NCBI RefSeq assembly: GCF_029016485.1
Contig: NZ_CP092107.1
Location: 806,001-870,000 of the forward strand
Length of the DNA stretch: 64,000 bases
Reading direction: 5' to 3'
Source: Vibrio sp. JC009
GTDB lineage: Bacteria; Pseudomonadota; Gammaproteobacteria; Enterobacterales; Vibrionaceae
The notes under the pieces are model-generated. The model saw only the letters and a program-made list of their open reading frames with translations, had not been told where the DNA came from and searched no databases. Made by a program: the position numbers and the translations under genes. Positions 51,399 to 60,954 of this stretch are shown here, piece after piece; the first letter of the stretch is position 1; each line of letters opens with the position of its first letter.

Positions 51399-53852
51399 TT
51401 AACGGCTAACCGCTTCCAGTTTCCAGATGTTGTTCACGTAGTCGCGAATCGAACGGTCTGAACTGAACTTACCAACCAATGCTGTGTTAAGAATTGCTTT
51501 CTTAGCCCATCCAGCCTGATCACGGTACTGTGCATCCATCGCTTCATGCGCTTCAACATAAGAAGCAAAGTCAGCAAGACACAGGTACGGGTCACCGCCG
51601 TCAAGAAGCGCGTCGTAGATAGAACGCAGTCTTCCTGGCTCACCCGGAGTAAATGTATCGCCAAGCAGAAGCTCAAGTGAAGATTTCAGCAGTGCGTTAG
51701 TGTTGTAGTAGTCAAACGGGTTGTAACCACGGCCACGAACCTGCTCAACGCCTTCAACATCCAGACCGAAGATGTAGATGTTTTCATCACCCACTTCTTC
51801 ACGGATTTCAACGTTCGCGCCATCCATAGTACCGATAGTCAGAGCACCGTTCAGAGCCATCTTCATGTTACCAGTACCGGATGCTTCTTTACCTGCAGTA
51901 GAAATCTGCTCAGATACGTCAGCAGCAGGAATGATGATCTCAGCCATGCTTACACGGTAGTCAGGAATGAACACAACTTTAAGCTTGTCGTTCACACGGT
52001 TGTCGTTGTTGATAGTCTCTGCAACCTTGTTGATTGCGAAGATGATCTCTTTCGCCAGGTGGTAACCCGGTGCCGCTTTCGCTGCGAAGAATACAACGCG
52101 TGGCGCCATGTCGAATGTACGGTCATTAAGCAGACGGTAGTACAGAGACAGGATGTGCAGCAGATTCAGGTGCTGACGCTTGTATTCGTGCAGACGTTTG
52201 ATCTGAACATCGAAGATAGCATTAGTATCCAGGTCGATATCCATGTTCTCTTTAACCCAGTCAGCAAGACGCTCTTTGTTCGCTTTCTTAACTGCCATAA
52301 AGTCAGCCTGGAATGCTTTGTCATCTGCAAATTCAGCGATCTTAGTCAGTTGATCCAGATCCGCAGGCCACTGATCACCGATCTTATCTGTGATTAGCTG
52401 AGAAAGACCAGGGTTACAGAACTTCAGCCAGCGACGTGGCGTCACACCGTTTGTTACGTTAGTCAGACGGCCAGGGTATAGCTCGTTGAACTCAGGGAAC
52501 AGGTCACGCTTAACCAGCTCAGAGTGAAGCGCTGCTACACCGTTTACTGCGTATGCACCAACTACACAAAGGTTAGCCATGCGAACCATACGGTGGAAGC
52601 CGTCCTGGATGATAGAAAGTTTCTGCTGTTTCGCTACATCACCAGGCCACTTCTGACGAACTTCCTGCATAAACAGGTGGTTGATATGGTAAATGATTTC
52701 CATATGACGAGGCAGCAGACGCTGAATCAGTGCTTCAGGCCAGGTTTCCAGAGCTTCCGGAAGTAGTGTGTGGTTTGTGTAAGCAAAAGTCTTAGTACAG
52801 ATTGCCCACGCCTCATCCCATGACATATCACGCTCATCGATAAGGATGCGCATCAGTTCAGGAATAGCGATAGTCGGGTGAGTATCGTTTAGCTGAATAG
52901 TTTCGTACTTAGGCAGATCTTCCAGTTTGTGACCGGCAACTTCCATACGACGAAGGATATCGCGGATAGATGCTGCACTGTGGAAGTACTGCTGCATCAG
53001 ACGCAGTGTCTTGCCTTTTTCGTGGTTGTCGTTCGGGTAAAGTACTTTGGTGATGTTACCTGCATCGATTAGTGAGTGCTGAGCTTCAAAGTAGTCACCG
53101 TTGTTAAAGCTTTCCAGAGAGAAAGGCGCAATTGCCTGACATTCCCAAAGGCGCAGCGGGTAAACCGTGTCACTTTCATAACCAACGATTGGCAGATCCC
53201 AAGGCATACCTTTAACGAACATACCAGGAACCCAGCGGCGCTTCTCTTTGCCGTTCTCAACGTATGGTTCTACGTGGCCGTAGAAGCCGATTTCCTGAGC
53301 GTATTCAGGACGAGCTACTTCCCAAGGGTAGCCTTCAACACCACGCCATGCATCCGGCGCTTCTTTCTGGTGACAGTCTTCGAAAGACTGCTTGAACAGA
53401 CCGTATTCGTAGTGAAGACCATAACCTACTGTCGGGAATTCCTGTGCTGCACAAGAATCCATAAAACATGCTGCCAGACGGCCAAGACCACCGTTACCCA
53501 GAGAAGGGTCGCGCTCTTCTTCAAGAAGATCAGTCAGGCTGTGGCCCATTTCTTTCATCGCGTCATCGATCTGACCGTACAGACCCATGCTGATCAGGTT
53601 GTTACCTGTCAGGCGACCAATTAGAAATTCCAGTGAAAGGTAGTTAACACTTTTTGCGTTTTGGATGCGCTTATCGTTTTCAGTTTCCAGTAGATCAAGT
53701 GTAGTCAGTTCAGCCAGTGCACGACCCATTGCCAGATACCAGTCACGAGGAGTGGCGGTCTCTTCGGTTTTTGCATATGTCGCGTTCAGGTGCTTTTTAA
53801 CGTCAGCCTTGAAAGTAGCTTTATCAAACTTTTTTTGTTGAGTAGGTTTCAT
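51399..53852 (-). CDS. malP: Maltodextrin/glycogen phosphorylase
   Basis: An 817-residue PLP-dependent enzyme (GT35) that releases glucose 1-phosphate from the non-reducing end of maltodextrins or glycogen. The cofactor lysine is in EASGTGNMKMALNGALTIGT, with DGANVEI behind it. Other motifs are SLEFLIGRLTGNNLISMGLY, LGNGGLGRLAACFMDS and TNVTNGVTPRRWL. Length fits MalP/GlgP. It is divergent from malT and the first gene of the malPQ transcription unit, with two CRP-like sites and a possible MalT box in the space between. Confidence 0.95.
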   Translation of the reverse strand: MKPTQQKKFDKATFKADVKKHLNATYAKTEETATPRDWYLAMGRALAELTTLDLLETENDKRIQNAKSVNYLSLEFLIGRLTGNNLISMGLYGQIDDAMKEMGHSLTDLLEEERDPSLGNGGLGRLAACFMDSCAAQEFPTVGYGLHYEYGLFKQSFEDCHQKEAPDAWRGVEGYPWEVARPEYAQEIGFYGHVEPYVENGKEKRRWVPGMFVKGMPWDLPIVGYESDTVYPLRLWECQAIAPFSLESFNNGDYFEAQHSLIDAGNITKVLYPNDNHEKGKTLRLMQQYFHSAASIRDILRRMEVAGHKLEDLPKYETIQLNDTHPTIAIPELMRILIDERDMSWDEAWAICTKTFAYTNHTLLPEALETWPEALIQRLLPRHMEIIYHINHLFMQEVRQKWPGDVAKQQKLSIIQDGFHRMVRMANLCVVGAYAVNGVAALHSELVKRDLFPEFNELYPGRLTNVTNGVTPRRWLKFCNPGLSQLITDKIGDQWPADLDQLTKIAEFADDKAFQADFMAVKKANKERLADWVKENMDIDLDTNAIFDVQIKRLHEYKRQHLNLLHILSLYYRLLNDRTFDMAPRVVFFAAKAAPGYHLAKEIIFAINKVAETINNDNRVNDKLKVVFIPDYRVSMAEIIIPAADVSEQISTAGKEASGTGNMKMALNGALTIGTMDGANVEIREEVGDENIYIFGLDVEGVEQVRGRGYNPFDYYNTNALLKSSLELLLGDTFTPGEPGRLRSIYDALLDGGDPYLCLADFASYVEAHEAMDAQYRDQAGWAKKAILNTALVGKFSSDRSIRDYVNNIWKLEAVSR

Positions 53853-53917
53853 AACGAAATCTCATTTTTCGATTCAATTTAACTGTGGCGTATCCTGCAT
53901 TTATATAAAAAACAGAA

Positions 53918-53927
53918 CATCCTCCTA
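53918..53927 (-). promoter_or_regulatory. Possible MalT box upstream of malP
   Basis: On the minus strand TAGGAGGATG matches the core GGA(T/G)GA of the MalT box GGGGAKGAGG. A TATA-rich stretch that could be the -10 (53899-53907) lies 12-14 bases downstream, closer than is usual for MalT promoters, so this is tentative. Confidence 0.35.
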
Positions 53928-53985
53928 ACCAATGGATGTTACGGGAGTAGTATTGAGGGCGTAGATACTCCTCTCCGTCTCAGCC

Positions 53986-54001
53986 TTTGATGCACATCAC
54001 A
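53986..54001. promoter_or_regulatory. CRP-like site between malP and malT (1)
   Basis: TTTGA-TGCACA-TCACA keeps nine of ten CRP core positions. It lies about 130 bases upstream of the malP start. Confidence 0.55.
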
Positions 54002-54028
54002 CAAAACGGGTCTCACCTCCCTGATATG

Positions 54029-54044
54029 AGTGACACGCGTCACA
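54029..54044. promoter_or_regulatory. CRP-like site between malP and malT (2)
   Basis: AGTGA-CACGCG-TCACA keeps nine of ten CRP core positions and is a good palindrome. With the first site, 43 bases away, it would give catabolite control over malPQ and malT. The rest of 53853-54414 shows no gene; a short frame at 53987-54190 is not supported. Confidence 0.55.
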
Positions 54045-54414
54045 TCAAACTATTAGTACTACCAGTACAGAAACTAAAGCCAGAAAAAGTAATAAAATCC
54101 GCCTTACCCCAAAAATGTTGTACTGGTCACACTGTTAGTTTTCCGCGTTTACACTATCCATTTTTAAACTTGCCAAAATGGGGGGGCTAAGTAGTTGTCA
54201 GTAAACAATCTCTTTGTTACTGCCCTATTACTATGTACAGGCATGCGTTCGATATACACCTAAAACCTGCGCATTATTTGACCGCACTCACAAAACAGGG
54301 GCGTAGAGGGTCAGAAATGTGCCGAAGATCATGCAATTGCCTCAGTTGCAGTGGTCAGAGTTACTCAAATTAACGTAGGATTGCCGCACGCAATAAAATA
54401 TAAGAAAGATTAAT

Positions 54415-57123
54415 ATGTGGATCCCTTCCAAACTGACCAGGCCTGGCAGATTACATAACGCAATTTTAAGACCCAGAGTTCTGGATCTATTGCAACAGGC
54501 ACCATTTTACAAACTGGTACTGTTCCGCTCGCCTGCCGGCTATGGCAAAACCACCATGGCGGCCCAGTGGCTGGCAGATAAACCCGCTGTAGGTTGGTAC
54601 AGCATTGACGATAGTGATAACGACACCTTCAGGTTTATCAATTACTTTGTTCAGGCAATCAATAAAGCCACTGATGGCTGTTGTCCTAACTCACAGACAC
54701 TGGCAGAAAGACGTCAGTTTTCTTCACTACCGTCACTGTTTGGTGAGCTGTTTGCTGAACTGGCTCACTATCAGGGCGTGTTCTATGTGGTGCTGGATGA
54801 CTACCACCTGATCAAAGAAGACGAGATCCACGAAGGCATGCGTTTTTTCCTGAAACATATGCCGGACAATATGACCTTAGTGGTAACCAGCCGCGCCACG
54901 CCGCCGCTGGGAACAGCCAACCTTCGCGTACGCGATCTGATGATCGAAATCGGCAACGAGCTGCTGGCATTTGATACTGAAGAAACCACCCGATTCTTTA
55001 ACCAGCGCGTATCTGAAGGCATCGACGATACTACGGCGCAAAACCTGAGAACTTATGTGGAGGGCTGGCCTTCAGCACTTCAGTTGATTGCGCTTCAGGC
55101 CCAGCACCATAGAAAGACTCTGGCCCAGTCTGCCGAGTCGGTTTCACAGTTTAACCACGCTCATTTGTGGGATTATCTGGTGGAAGAAGTGTTTGACATT
55201 CTGGACACTGAAACCCGCCATTTTCTGATGCAGTGCTCGATACTGGACACCTTTAACGACAGTCTGGTGAGCTCATTAACAAAGCGCGAAGATGCGCTGT
55301 CGATGATTGAATCGCTGAACAAATACGGCCTGTTTATCTACCCTCTGGAAGGCGAACAGAACTGGTACCGCTTCCACCACCTGTTTGCTGAGTTCCTGGC
55401 TCATGAACGGCAGTCACGGATCCCGCAGGAAGAGAACAGCCTTCATCAGGCCGCAGCTGAAGCCTGGCTGGATCTGAAGATTCCGCATCAGGCTCTGCGT
55501 CACGCGCAAAAAGCCGGCAACGAAGAGCTGATTGCCCGGATCATTACAGAGCATGGCTGGAAAATGTTTAACCATGGCGAACTGCAAACCATGGAAAGTG
55601 CCATTAACCAGCTTTCCAAGGACCAGCTTTACAGCAAGATGAAGCTTCCGCTGCTAAGAGCCTGGCTGGCACAGAGTCAGCACAGATACACAGATGTTAA
55701 TGACATGCTGGCAGAGGCGGAAAGAGAGACAGAAAAGCGTAATGTTGCACTCAATACCGCCGACAAAGGCCAGATTAATGCGCTAAGAGCGCAGGTTGCC
55801 ATTAACAATAATGATCCGGATACGGCGCTTGAACTGGCAGAGCTGGCGTTAACTCAGCTCAGCCCCACGGATTACCGGAGTAAGATTGTGGCGACCTCCA
55901 TCGTGGGTGAAGTCAACCACGTAATGGGACAACTGGACCGGGCGCTGCCTTTAATGCAGCAGACAGAAAAACTGGCAAGGCAATACCAGTTATTCCATCA
56001 GGCATTATGGGCACTGCTGCAACAGAGTGAAATCCTGCTTGCACAGGGCTTTGTACAGGCAGCTTATGAGTTACAGGATACCGCCTTTAAGCTGATTGAA
56101 GAGCAGAAGCTGCACCAGCTTCCGCTGCATGAGTTCCTGCTGAGAAACCGTGCCCAGATCCTCTGGTGCTGGAACCGTCTGGATGAAGCCGAAGAGTGTG
56201 CCTACAAAGGCATTGACGTTCTGGGCAATATCGATCAGAGCAAGCACCTTCACTCATACTCTATGCTGGCGCGCATCGCAATCGGCCGTGGTGAGCTGGA
56301 TAAAGCCACCCGCTTTATTGAGCAGATCCAGCATCTGATGCAGCAATCAAGCTACCACGTTGACTGGACAGCGAATGCTTCACTTTCCCTGCTGCTTTAC
56401 TGGCAGACAAGGGGGGAGACCGAAGCGGTGGAGCACTGGCTGGAAACCGCCATCCGTCCGGCAGAGGCCAGTAACCACTTCCTGCAGCTACAGTGGAGAA
56501 ACATCGCCCGAGCTCAGATCATCACCAATCAGTCAGAGAGAGCGAAAGAAACACTGAGCTTTATTCAGAGCGAAGCGGAAAAATACCATCTGGTTACCGA
56601 TATCAACCGGAATCTGATTGTTGAAGCAACGCTGGCTGTAAAAGAAGACGACGAGCTGCTTGCGACCGAAAAACTTCAGCATGCGCTGAGCATGACCAAC
56701 CAGACAGGCATGATTGGTAACTTCCTGGTGGACGGTGCCTCCATTGAGCCTCTTCTGAAAAAGCTGACCGGCAAAACCTCGCTGGGCGATCTGGAGAAAC
56801 ACCGTGCCCAGCAACTGGTCAAGGATATCTCAAGCAAACAGAGAAGCCGCTCGGTGCATTTTGATGAAGAGTTTATCGACAAACTGGTGAATCACCCGGA
56901 TATTCCTGAGCTGGTACGAACCAGTCCGCTGACTCAGCGAGAATGGCAGGTGCTGGGGCTTATCTACTCAGGATTCAGTAACGAGCAGATAGCACAGGAG
57001 CTGGATGTTGCCGGGACCACCATCAAAACCCATATCCGGAATCTGTATCAGAAACTCAACATAGCAAACCGTAAAGAAGCTATTGAGACGGCAGAAAACC
57101 TGCTCAGGCTGATGGGATATTAA
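54415..57123 (+). CDS. malT: Maltose-regulon activator MalT
   Basis: A 902-residue STAND-class transcription activator, switched on by maltotriose and ATP. The NTPase has Walker [10 protein letters not shown] at 39-47 and Walker [12 protein letters not shown]. The middle is a long helical-repeat sensor. The C-terminal LuxR-type DNA-binding domain holds [20 protein letters not shown] and [20 protein letters not shown]. Length matches E. coli MalT (901). It is divergent from malP, which it should activate. Confidence 0.95.
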   Translation: MWIPSKLTRPGRLHNAILRPRVLDLLQQAPFYKLVLFRSPAGYGKTTMAAQWLADKPAVGWYSIDDSDNDTFRFINYFVQAINKATDGCCPNSQTLAERRQFSSLPSLFGELFAELAHYQGVFYVVLDDYHLIKEDEIHEGMRFFLKHMPDNMTLVVTSRATPPLGTANLRVRDLMIEIGNELLAFDTEETTRFFNQRVSEGIDDTTAQNLRTYVEGWPSALQLIALQAQHHRKTLAQSAESVSQFNHAHLWDYLVEEVFDILDTETRHFLMQCSILDTFNDSLVSSLTKREDALSMIESLNKYGLFIYPLEGEQNWYRFHHLFAEFLAHERQSRIPQEENSLHQAAAEAWLDLKIPHQALRHAQKAGNEELIARIITEHGWKMFNHGELQTMESAINQLSKDQLYSKMKLPLLRAWLAQSQHRYTDVNDMLAEAERETEKRNVALNTADKGQINALRAQVAINNNDPDTALELAELALTQLSPTDYRSKIVATSIVGEVNHVMGQLDRALPLMQQTEKLARQYQLFHQALWALLQQSEILLAQGFVQAAYELQDTAFKLIEEQKLHQLPLHEFLLRNRAQILWCWNRLDEAEECAYKGIDVLGNIDQSKHLHSYSMLARIAIGRGELDKATRFIEQIQHLMQQSSYHVDWTANASLSLLLYWQTRGETEAVEHWLETAIRPAEASNHFLQLQWRNIARAQIITNQSERAKETLSFIQSEAEKYHLVTDINRNLIVEATLAVKEDDELLATEKLQHALSMTNQTGMIGNFLVDGASIEPLLKKLTGKTSLGDLEKHRAQQLVKDISSKQRSRSVHFDEEFIDKLVNHPDIPELVRTSPLTQREWQVLGLIYSGFSNEQIAQELDVAGTTIKTHIRNLYQKLNIANRKEAIETAENLLRLMGY

Positions 57124-57145
57124 CGCTAAGGACTCGGGGGACACT

Positions 57146-57829
57146 ATGGAACTGAACGTATGGGAACCCGGTCGAATCTGGTACGCCGATATGCTCTGTC
57201 GGCGTTTCGGTCTGACTCATATTCACCGCATGGTACTATTCAGGATTAGTGAAGACTCACTTATCGTACACTCCCCCATAGAGCTGACAACGTCACTGCA
57301 AAAAGCGCTGTCGAAGATAGGGAAAGTCAGGGCAGTGATCGTTCCCTCCCCGGCTTACCATCAACACCTCTCAGAATGGTGGCTTGCTTATCCGCAGGCC
57401 CTTTTTTATGCCACTCCAACCACAATCCAGAAACGAACCGATCTCAATTTTGACGGCGCTCTTTCCGGAAACACCCCGCAGCTCTGGAAAGGAGAGCTTT
57501 ATCAGACGGCAATACTGGGACTGACTACCCCAAGGAAAATGGTATTCTGCGACCCTGTCAGCCGGACTCTGGTGCTCACTGATAATCTGCTGGCGGTGCA
57601 GCCTTCGTTACCAATGGGGCAAAAGCTGGCAACCTGGGTACATGGCATCCATACCGAACTGAAAATGCCCTATTCAGATAAAAGACATGTAAGCCATATG
57701 CCGCTGCTTCGTGCTTCAGTACAGGAAATCATGACCTGGCCATTTGACAGAATCCTGACCAATAACGGCCTGGAGTACCGGCAGGATGCGAAGAGCACAT
57801 TCTATCAGGCGTTCTGGTGGGCGTTCTAG
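57146..57829 (+). CDS. DUF4336 protein, metallo-beta-lactamase-like
   Basis: A 227-residue soluble protein of the DUF4336 family, thought to be a degenerate metallo-beta-lactamase-fold protein. It starts MELNVWEPGRIWYADMLCRR, and the hydrolase-like elements are VIVPSPAYHQHLSEWWLAYP and MVFCDPVSRTLVLTDNLLAV. The classic HxHxDH zinc motif is absent; only PSPAYHQH resembles it. The gene begins 22 bases after malT and so is likely co-transcribed with it. The function is unknown. Confidence 0.7.
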   Translation: MELNVWEPGRIWYADMLCRRFGLTHIHRMVLFRISEDSLIVHSPIELTTSLQKALSKIGKVRAVIVPSPAYHQHLSEWWLAYPQALFYATPTTIQKRTDLNFDGALSGNTPQLWKGELYQTAILGLTTPRKMVFCDPVSRTLVLTDNLLAVQPSLPMGQKLATWVHGIHTELKMPYSDKRHVSHMPLLRASVQEIMTWPFDRILTNNGLEYRQDAKSTFYQAFWWAF

Positions 57830-57971
57830 ATCTCACCTTACAATGAAAGAATTAGAGCATTTGCTCGGTTTTCCCGCATAAAGTCACAGTTCTTAATTAT
57901 TTACAACATACTCATTAAACTGGAACTAGACTAGAGATAGAATAAAAAGACAGGTTGGTTGGCAGACAGAT

Positions 57972-58082
57972 AAAAAAAGAGCCAACCGCAAATTCCTGCG
58001 ATTGGCTTATAGATAGTGTGAACAATTAATATTCACTAACAACGTCAGTTGGCTAGGTGACCCTCGGCTTTAAGAAGGGTCA
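57972..58082 (-). ncRNA. qrr: Qrr quorum-regulatory small RNA
   Basis: A 111-base RNA on the minus strand. It begins TGACCC and folds a first stem (AGGGTCACC with GGTGACCCT, DNA hairpin 58056-58084). The conserved target-pairing region follows, GGGTCACCTAGCCAACTGAC then GTTGTTAGTGAA, the signature of Vibrio Qrr RNAs that base-pair with luxR/hapR and other messages with Hfq. It ends in a terminator: AGCCAATCGC pairs with GCGGTTGGCT (one G-T pair), then a run of seven T (57972-57978). Promoter and activator sites are upstream. Which Qrr number it is cannot be decided without comparison; no luxO gene is adjacent. Confidence 0.93.
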
Positions 58083-58092
58083 CCAAATATAA

Positions 58093-58108
58093 TGCAGATA
58101 GCGTGCCA
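58093..58108 (-). promoter_or_regulatory. Sigma-54 promoter of qrr
   Basis: On the minus strand TGGCAC-GCTAT-CTGCA fits the -24/-12 consensus TGGCAC-N5-TTGCA except for one base. GG (58107-58106) and GC (58095-58094) are ten bases apart as required. The -12 element places the start of transcription at 58082, exactly the first base of the conserved Qrr 5' end. Confidence 0.9.
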
Positions 58109-58183
58109 ACTTTTAAGGGCGATAAAACAGCTAATGTTAGTAAAATTTGAGCCACTTTTTAAACCAAATTCGCATTATACAAA

Positions 58184-58196
58184 TCGCAAAATGCAA
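58184..58196. promoter_or_regulatory. LuxO-like activator site upstream of qrr
   Basis: TCGCAAAATGCAA differs in one base from the LuxO site TTGCAWWWTGCAA and is about 108 bases upstream of the qrr start, a usual distance for a sigma-54 activator. A second, partial site (TTGCAAAATTGAT, 58223-58235) lies further up. Phospho-LuxO would act here at low cell density. Confidence 0.75.
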
Positions 58197-58380
58197 ACAC
58201 TCGCAAAATACCAATATTTTAATTGCAAAATTGATATTTCTGTCTATAAATAAAACCCTTTATAAATACTCTTATTTTTGCGTTATGCAGAAAGATCTCA
58301 TCTTTTTTTCGCGGTATTAATAGGATTTAAATCCTGGTTTTGTATAATCCGCCTTTCAAATCATCAAATTGCATGGACCA

Positions 58381-59295
58381 ATGAACTACCTATCGACATT
58401 CCTGAAGGGCATAGCCATGGGAGCGGCAGATGTTGTCCCTGGCGTATCCGGCGGTACAATCGCCTTTATCACCGGTATTTACGACACTCTGCTTGAAAGC
58501 ATCAGAAGAGTTAACCCTAAGCTTTTGGTTATCTGGAAAAAAGAGGGCTTTAAAGCCGCATTTAGCTATATCAACGGCTTTTTTCTTATCAGCCTGTTTA
58601 GCGGCGTTATTCTGAGTATTCTTACTCTGGCTAAGCTCATCTCCTGGCTACTGGTGACTCATCCAATTCCGCTTTGGTCGTTTTTCTTTGGTCTGATCCT
58701 GGTTTCAGTCTGGCATATCGTCCGCCAGGTTGAGCACAAGGATATGATACGCGGAGTATTCACACTGCTGGGGATCGCCTTTGCCTACTTTATTACCGTG
58801 CTCAAACCGCTGGAGATGGATCCCACCAGTATCAATGTTCTGATTGCCGGTGGCATCGCTATTTGTGCCATGATCCTTCCGGGTATATCCGGCAGCTTTA
58901 TTCTGCTTCTCCTTGGCATGTACGCACCGATCCTTGGCGCGGCTAAATCCATGCAAGTGGATATTCTGATGCTTTTTGCCGGCGGATGTGTTCTGGGATT
59001 GCTGAGTTTCTCCCATCTTCTGTCCTGGCTGTTAAAGCGTTTCCGGGATTCAACACTTATGTTCCTGACCGGGCTGATGATAGGCACACTGCCAAAAATC
59101 TGGCCATGGAAGCAAACCATTAGCTGGAGAACCAACTCCCACGGTGAACAGGTGCCTCTTTTGCAGGAAAACCTGTTTCCGGCTGAGTTTGAATCCGTGA
59201 CCTCCCAGCCCTCCCAGTTACTGCTGGCCGTTTCCATGATGCTGGTTGCGATCATCCTGGTTCTTAGCCTGGAAAAATTCGCTGACAAAGAATAA
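58381..59295 (+). CDS. popT: DUF368 undecaprenyl-phosphate translocase (PopT-like)
   Basis: A 304-residue inner-membrane protein with the two DUF368 signature repeats, GAADVVPGVSGGTIAFITGI and MILPGISGSFILLLLGMYAP, and about eight helices. V. cholerae VCA0040 of this family (PopT) was shown to translocate undecaprenyl phosphate, recycling the lipid carrier for cell-wall synthesis. The start is taken at ATG 58381 (MNYLSTFLKGIAMGA); ATG 58369 adds four residues and is equally possible. Divergent from qrr. Confidence 0.88.
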   Translation: MNYLSTFLKGIAMGAADVVPGVSGGTIAFITGIYDTLLESIRRVNPKLLVIWKKEGFKAAFSYINGFFLISLFSGVILSILTLAKLISWLLVTHPIPLWSFFFGLILVSVWHIVRQVEHKDMIRGVFTLLGIAFAYFITVLKPLEMDPTSINVLIAGGIAICAMILPGISGSFILLLLGMYAPILGAAKSMQVDILMLFAGGCVLGLLSFSHLLSWLLKRFRDSTLMFLTGLMIGTLPKIWPWKQTISWRTNSHGEQVPLLQENLFPAEFESVTSQPSQLLLAVSMMLVAIILVLSLEKFADKE

Positions 59296-59378
59296 TACTT
59301 TGACCATCAGAGCGTTATCACGTTAAAAGTTTGCTAATATGTTAATATTGCAACTTATTGATAACACTTTGTTGGCTT

Positions 59379-59804
59379 ATGAAATTTGTTAAACCGCTAT
59401 TAGTCTGTCTGGCTCTTATTGCCGGTTTCTACGCTCCCGATCTGGTAAAACAGCTGCGGGGAGCACAGGAAGGCTTTGACCTTTCAGGCTACTGCATGCT
59501 CTCCACCCTACCCTGTACTCAGAATCAGGTAACGATGACGCTTGAGCATGATTTCACACAACCTCTGGTCCCAAGCAAATTAACTATCGTCTGGCCGGAA
59601 CAAACTTCTGAAGATCTGGCTATTAAGCTGGAAGGGCTGGAGATGAATATGGGCATCGCCAGGTACAAAGCTGACCGCTTACCTGACGGCCACTATCAAA
59701 CTACCCTGCTGCTCCCGGTCTGCACTTTTGAAAAAATGACCTGGGTGGGCACAATTTCAGATAACAAAAACAGTGTTTCTGTTGCAATCAGGATGGAAAG
59801 ATGA
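59379..59804 (+). CDS. Anchored protein of unknown function in a copper-delivery operon
   Basis: A 141-residue protein from ATG 59379 (MKFVKPLLVCLALIAGFYAP), a signal or anchor helix; an upstream in-frame ATG at 59358 has no better support. The periplasmic part has YCMLSTLPC, LEGLEMNMGIARYKADR and LLPVCTFEKMTW, with Met/Cys residues that could touch copper, recalling the MNM and final Trp of FixH/YtkA-like proteins. It overlaps the Sco gene by four bases, so it belongs to the same operon. No firm family assignment. Confidence 0.65.
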   Translation: MKFVKPLLVCLALIAGFYAPDLVKQLRGAQEGFDLSGYCMLSTLPCTQNQVTMTLEHDFTQPLVPSKLTIVWPEQTSEDLAIKLEGLEMNMGIARYKADRLPDGHYQTTLLLPVCTFEKMTWVGTISDNKNSVSVAIRMER

Positions 59805-60418
59805 GTAAGAACTGGTCACTAATTATTGTTGTTGCCTTTGTTATGGGCTACAGCGCTAAGCTATATCTGGAAAGCCAAAAGCAGATTGAAGCAGAAAGAG
59901 CTCAGGCTGCTATCGAGGCCATGGTTGCCGATCCGGTTTTCAATGATAAGGATAACCAGCCGGTTCATATTTTTGACCCTGAAGATAAACGGATCCGGAT
60001 TGCCTATTTTGGCTATACGCGCTGTCCGGATGTTTGCCCTACCTCTCTTGCCATGCTTGGTGGCGCATTAAACGAGTTCAGTGATGAGCAGTTGGCAAAC
60101 TTCTGGCCTATGTATATCACCATAGATCCTGAACGGGATGACTCGGCACGAACAACTCAATATGCCCGGTATTTCCATAAATCCATTGACGGATTCTCAG
60201 CACCTATGGCCCTCACCAGAGCATTGGCCGACAAGTATGGCGTTATATTTAAAAAGACAGAACTGCCAGACTCTGCGATTGGTTATGTTGTCGACCACTC
60301 TTCCTATTTTTATTTCTTAGAGCCAGACGGAACCCTGATTACCAGTATTCCTCATACGCTGGAACCCACGCCGATATCCGATCAAATGAGAAAATTACTT
60401 AAAGAGAGGAGCCTATAA
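59801..60418 (+). CDS. SCO1/SenC-family copper chaperone
   Basis: A 205-residue membrane-anchored thioredoxin-fold protein that delivers copper to the CuA centre of cytochrome c oxidase or protects from redox stress. The copper-binding Cys pair is in YTRCPDVCPTSLAML, and the conserved His is in VVDHSSYFYF. An N-terminal helix (IIVVAFVMGYSAKLYL) anchors it to the inner membrane. It overlaps both neighbours or abuts them (PCuAC starts one base after its stop). Confidence 0.92.
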   Translation: MSKNWSLIIVVAFVMGYSAKLYLESQKQIEAERAQAAIEAMVADPVFNDKDNQPVHIFDPEDKRIRIAYFGYTRCPDVCPTSLAMLGGALNEFSDEQLANFWPMYITIDPERDDSARTTQYARYFHKSIDGFSAPMALTRALADKYGVIFKKTELPDSAIGYVVDHSSYFYFLEPDGTLITSIPHTLEPTPISDQMRKLLKERSL

Positions 60419-60865
60419 ATGCAACGCAGCGGACTGATTTTACTTACTCTGTTAACCAGTAGCTTTACTTTCGCAGGCAGCGGTATAGAGATCCATAAAC
60501 CCTATGCCCGGGCAATGCCGCCAAGCGCTCCGGCAAGTGCCGTCTTTATGACTCTAAAAAATAACGCTAGCCAGGATCGGGCAATAATCTCAGCTTCAAC
60601 ACCGGCTGCCGGAAAAGTAGAGCTGCATGATCACATCATGGACGGTGACGTAATGAAGATGCGGCAGATTCCGGAAATAGTGATTCCGGCTAATGGGAAA
60701 ACCGTTTTGAAACCCGGAAGCCTGCATATTATGCTGTTTGAGCTGCAACAGACATTTACTGAAGGCGAAGAAATAGAAGTTACCGTGAATTATAAAAACG
60801 GCCAGAGTCAGACTTTTACCGCTCCGGTAGTAAAAGTGATGAAAGGCATGAAAATGAAGCACTAA
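60419..60865 (+). CDS. PCu(A)C periplasmic copper chaperone
   Basis: A 148-residue protein with signal peptide MQRSGLILLTLLTSSFTFAG and the PCu(A)C (DUF461) cupredoxin-like domain. Copper ligands follow the family pattern H-M-x10-M-x21-H-x-M: ELHDHIMDGDVMKMRQI and, later, LHIMLFEL. A Met/His-rich tail (VMKGMKMKH) may add weak sites. PCu(A)C and Sco work together in metal loading of oxidases, matching the operon. Confidence 0.9.
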   Translation: MQRSGLILLTLLTSSFTFAGSGIEIHKPYARAMPPSAPASAVFMTLKNNASQDRAIISASTPAAGKVELHDHIMDGDVMKMRQIPEIVIPANGKTVLKPGSLHIMLFELQQTFTEGEEIEVTVNYKNGQSQTFTAPVVKVMKGMKMKH

Positions 60866-60954
60866 TTTCCTATTTTCAGCGCTAAATCAATCTAAACAAG
60901 ATGCCGTATGATACACTGCCAGCGTCTATTCTTTGATGTGATTATGCTGTTTGT

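Noticed and set aside
53076..53624. 182-codon plus-strand frame inside malP
   Set aside because: Antisense to malP; the translated sequence is rich in Cys, Phe and His without motifs, typical of a shadow frame.
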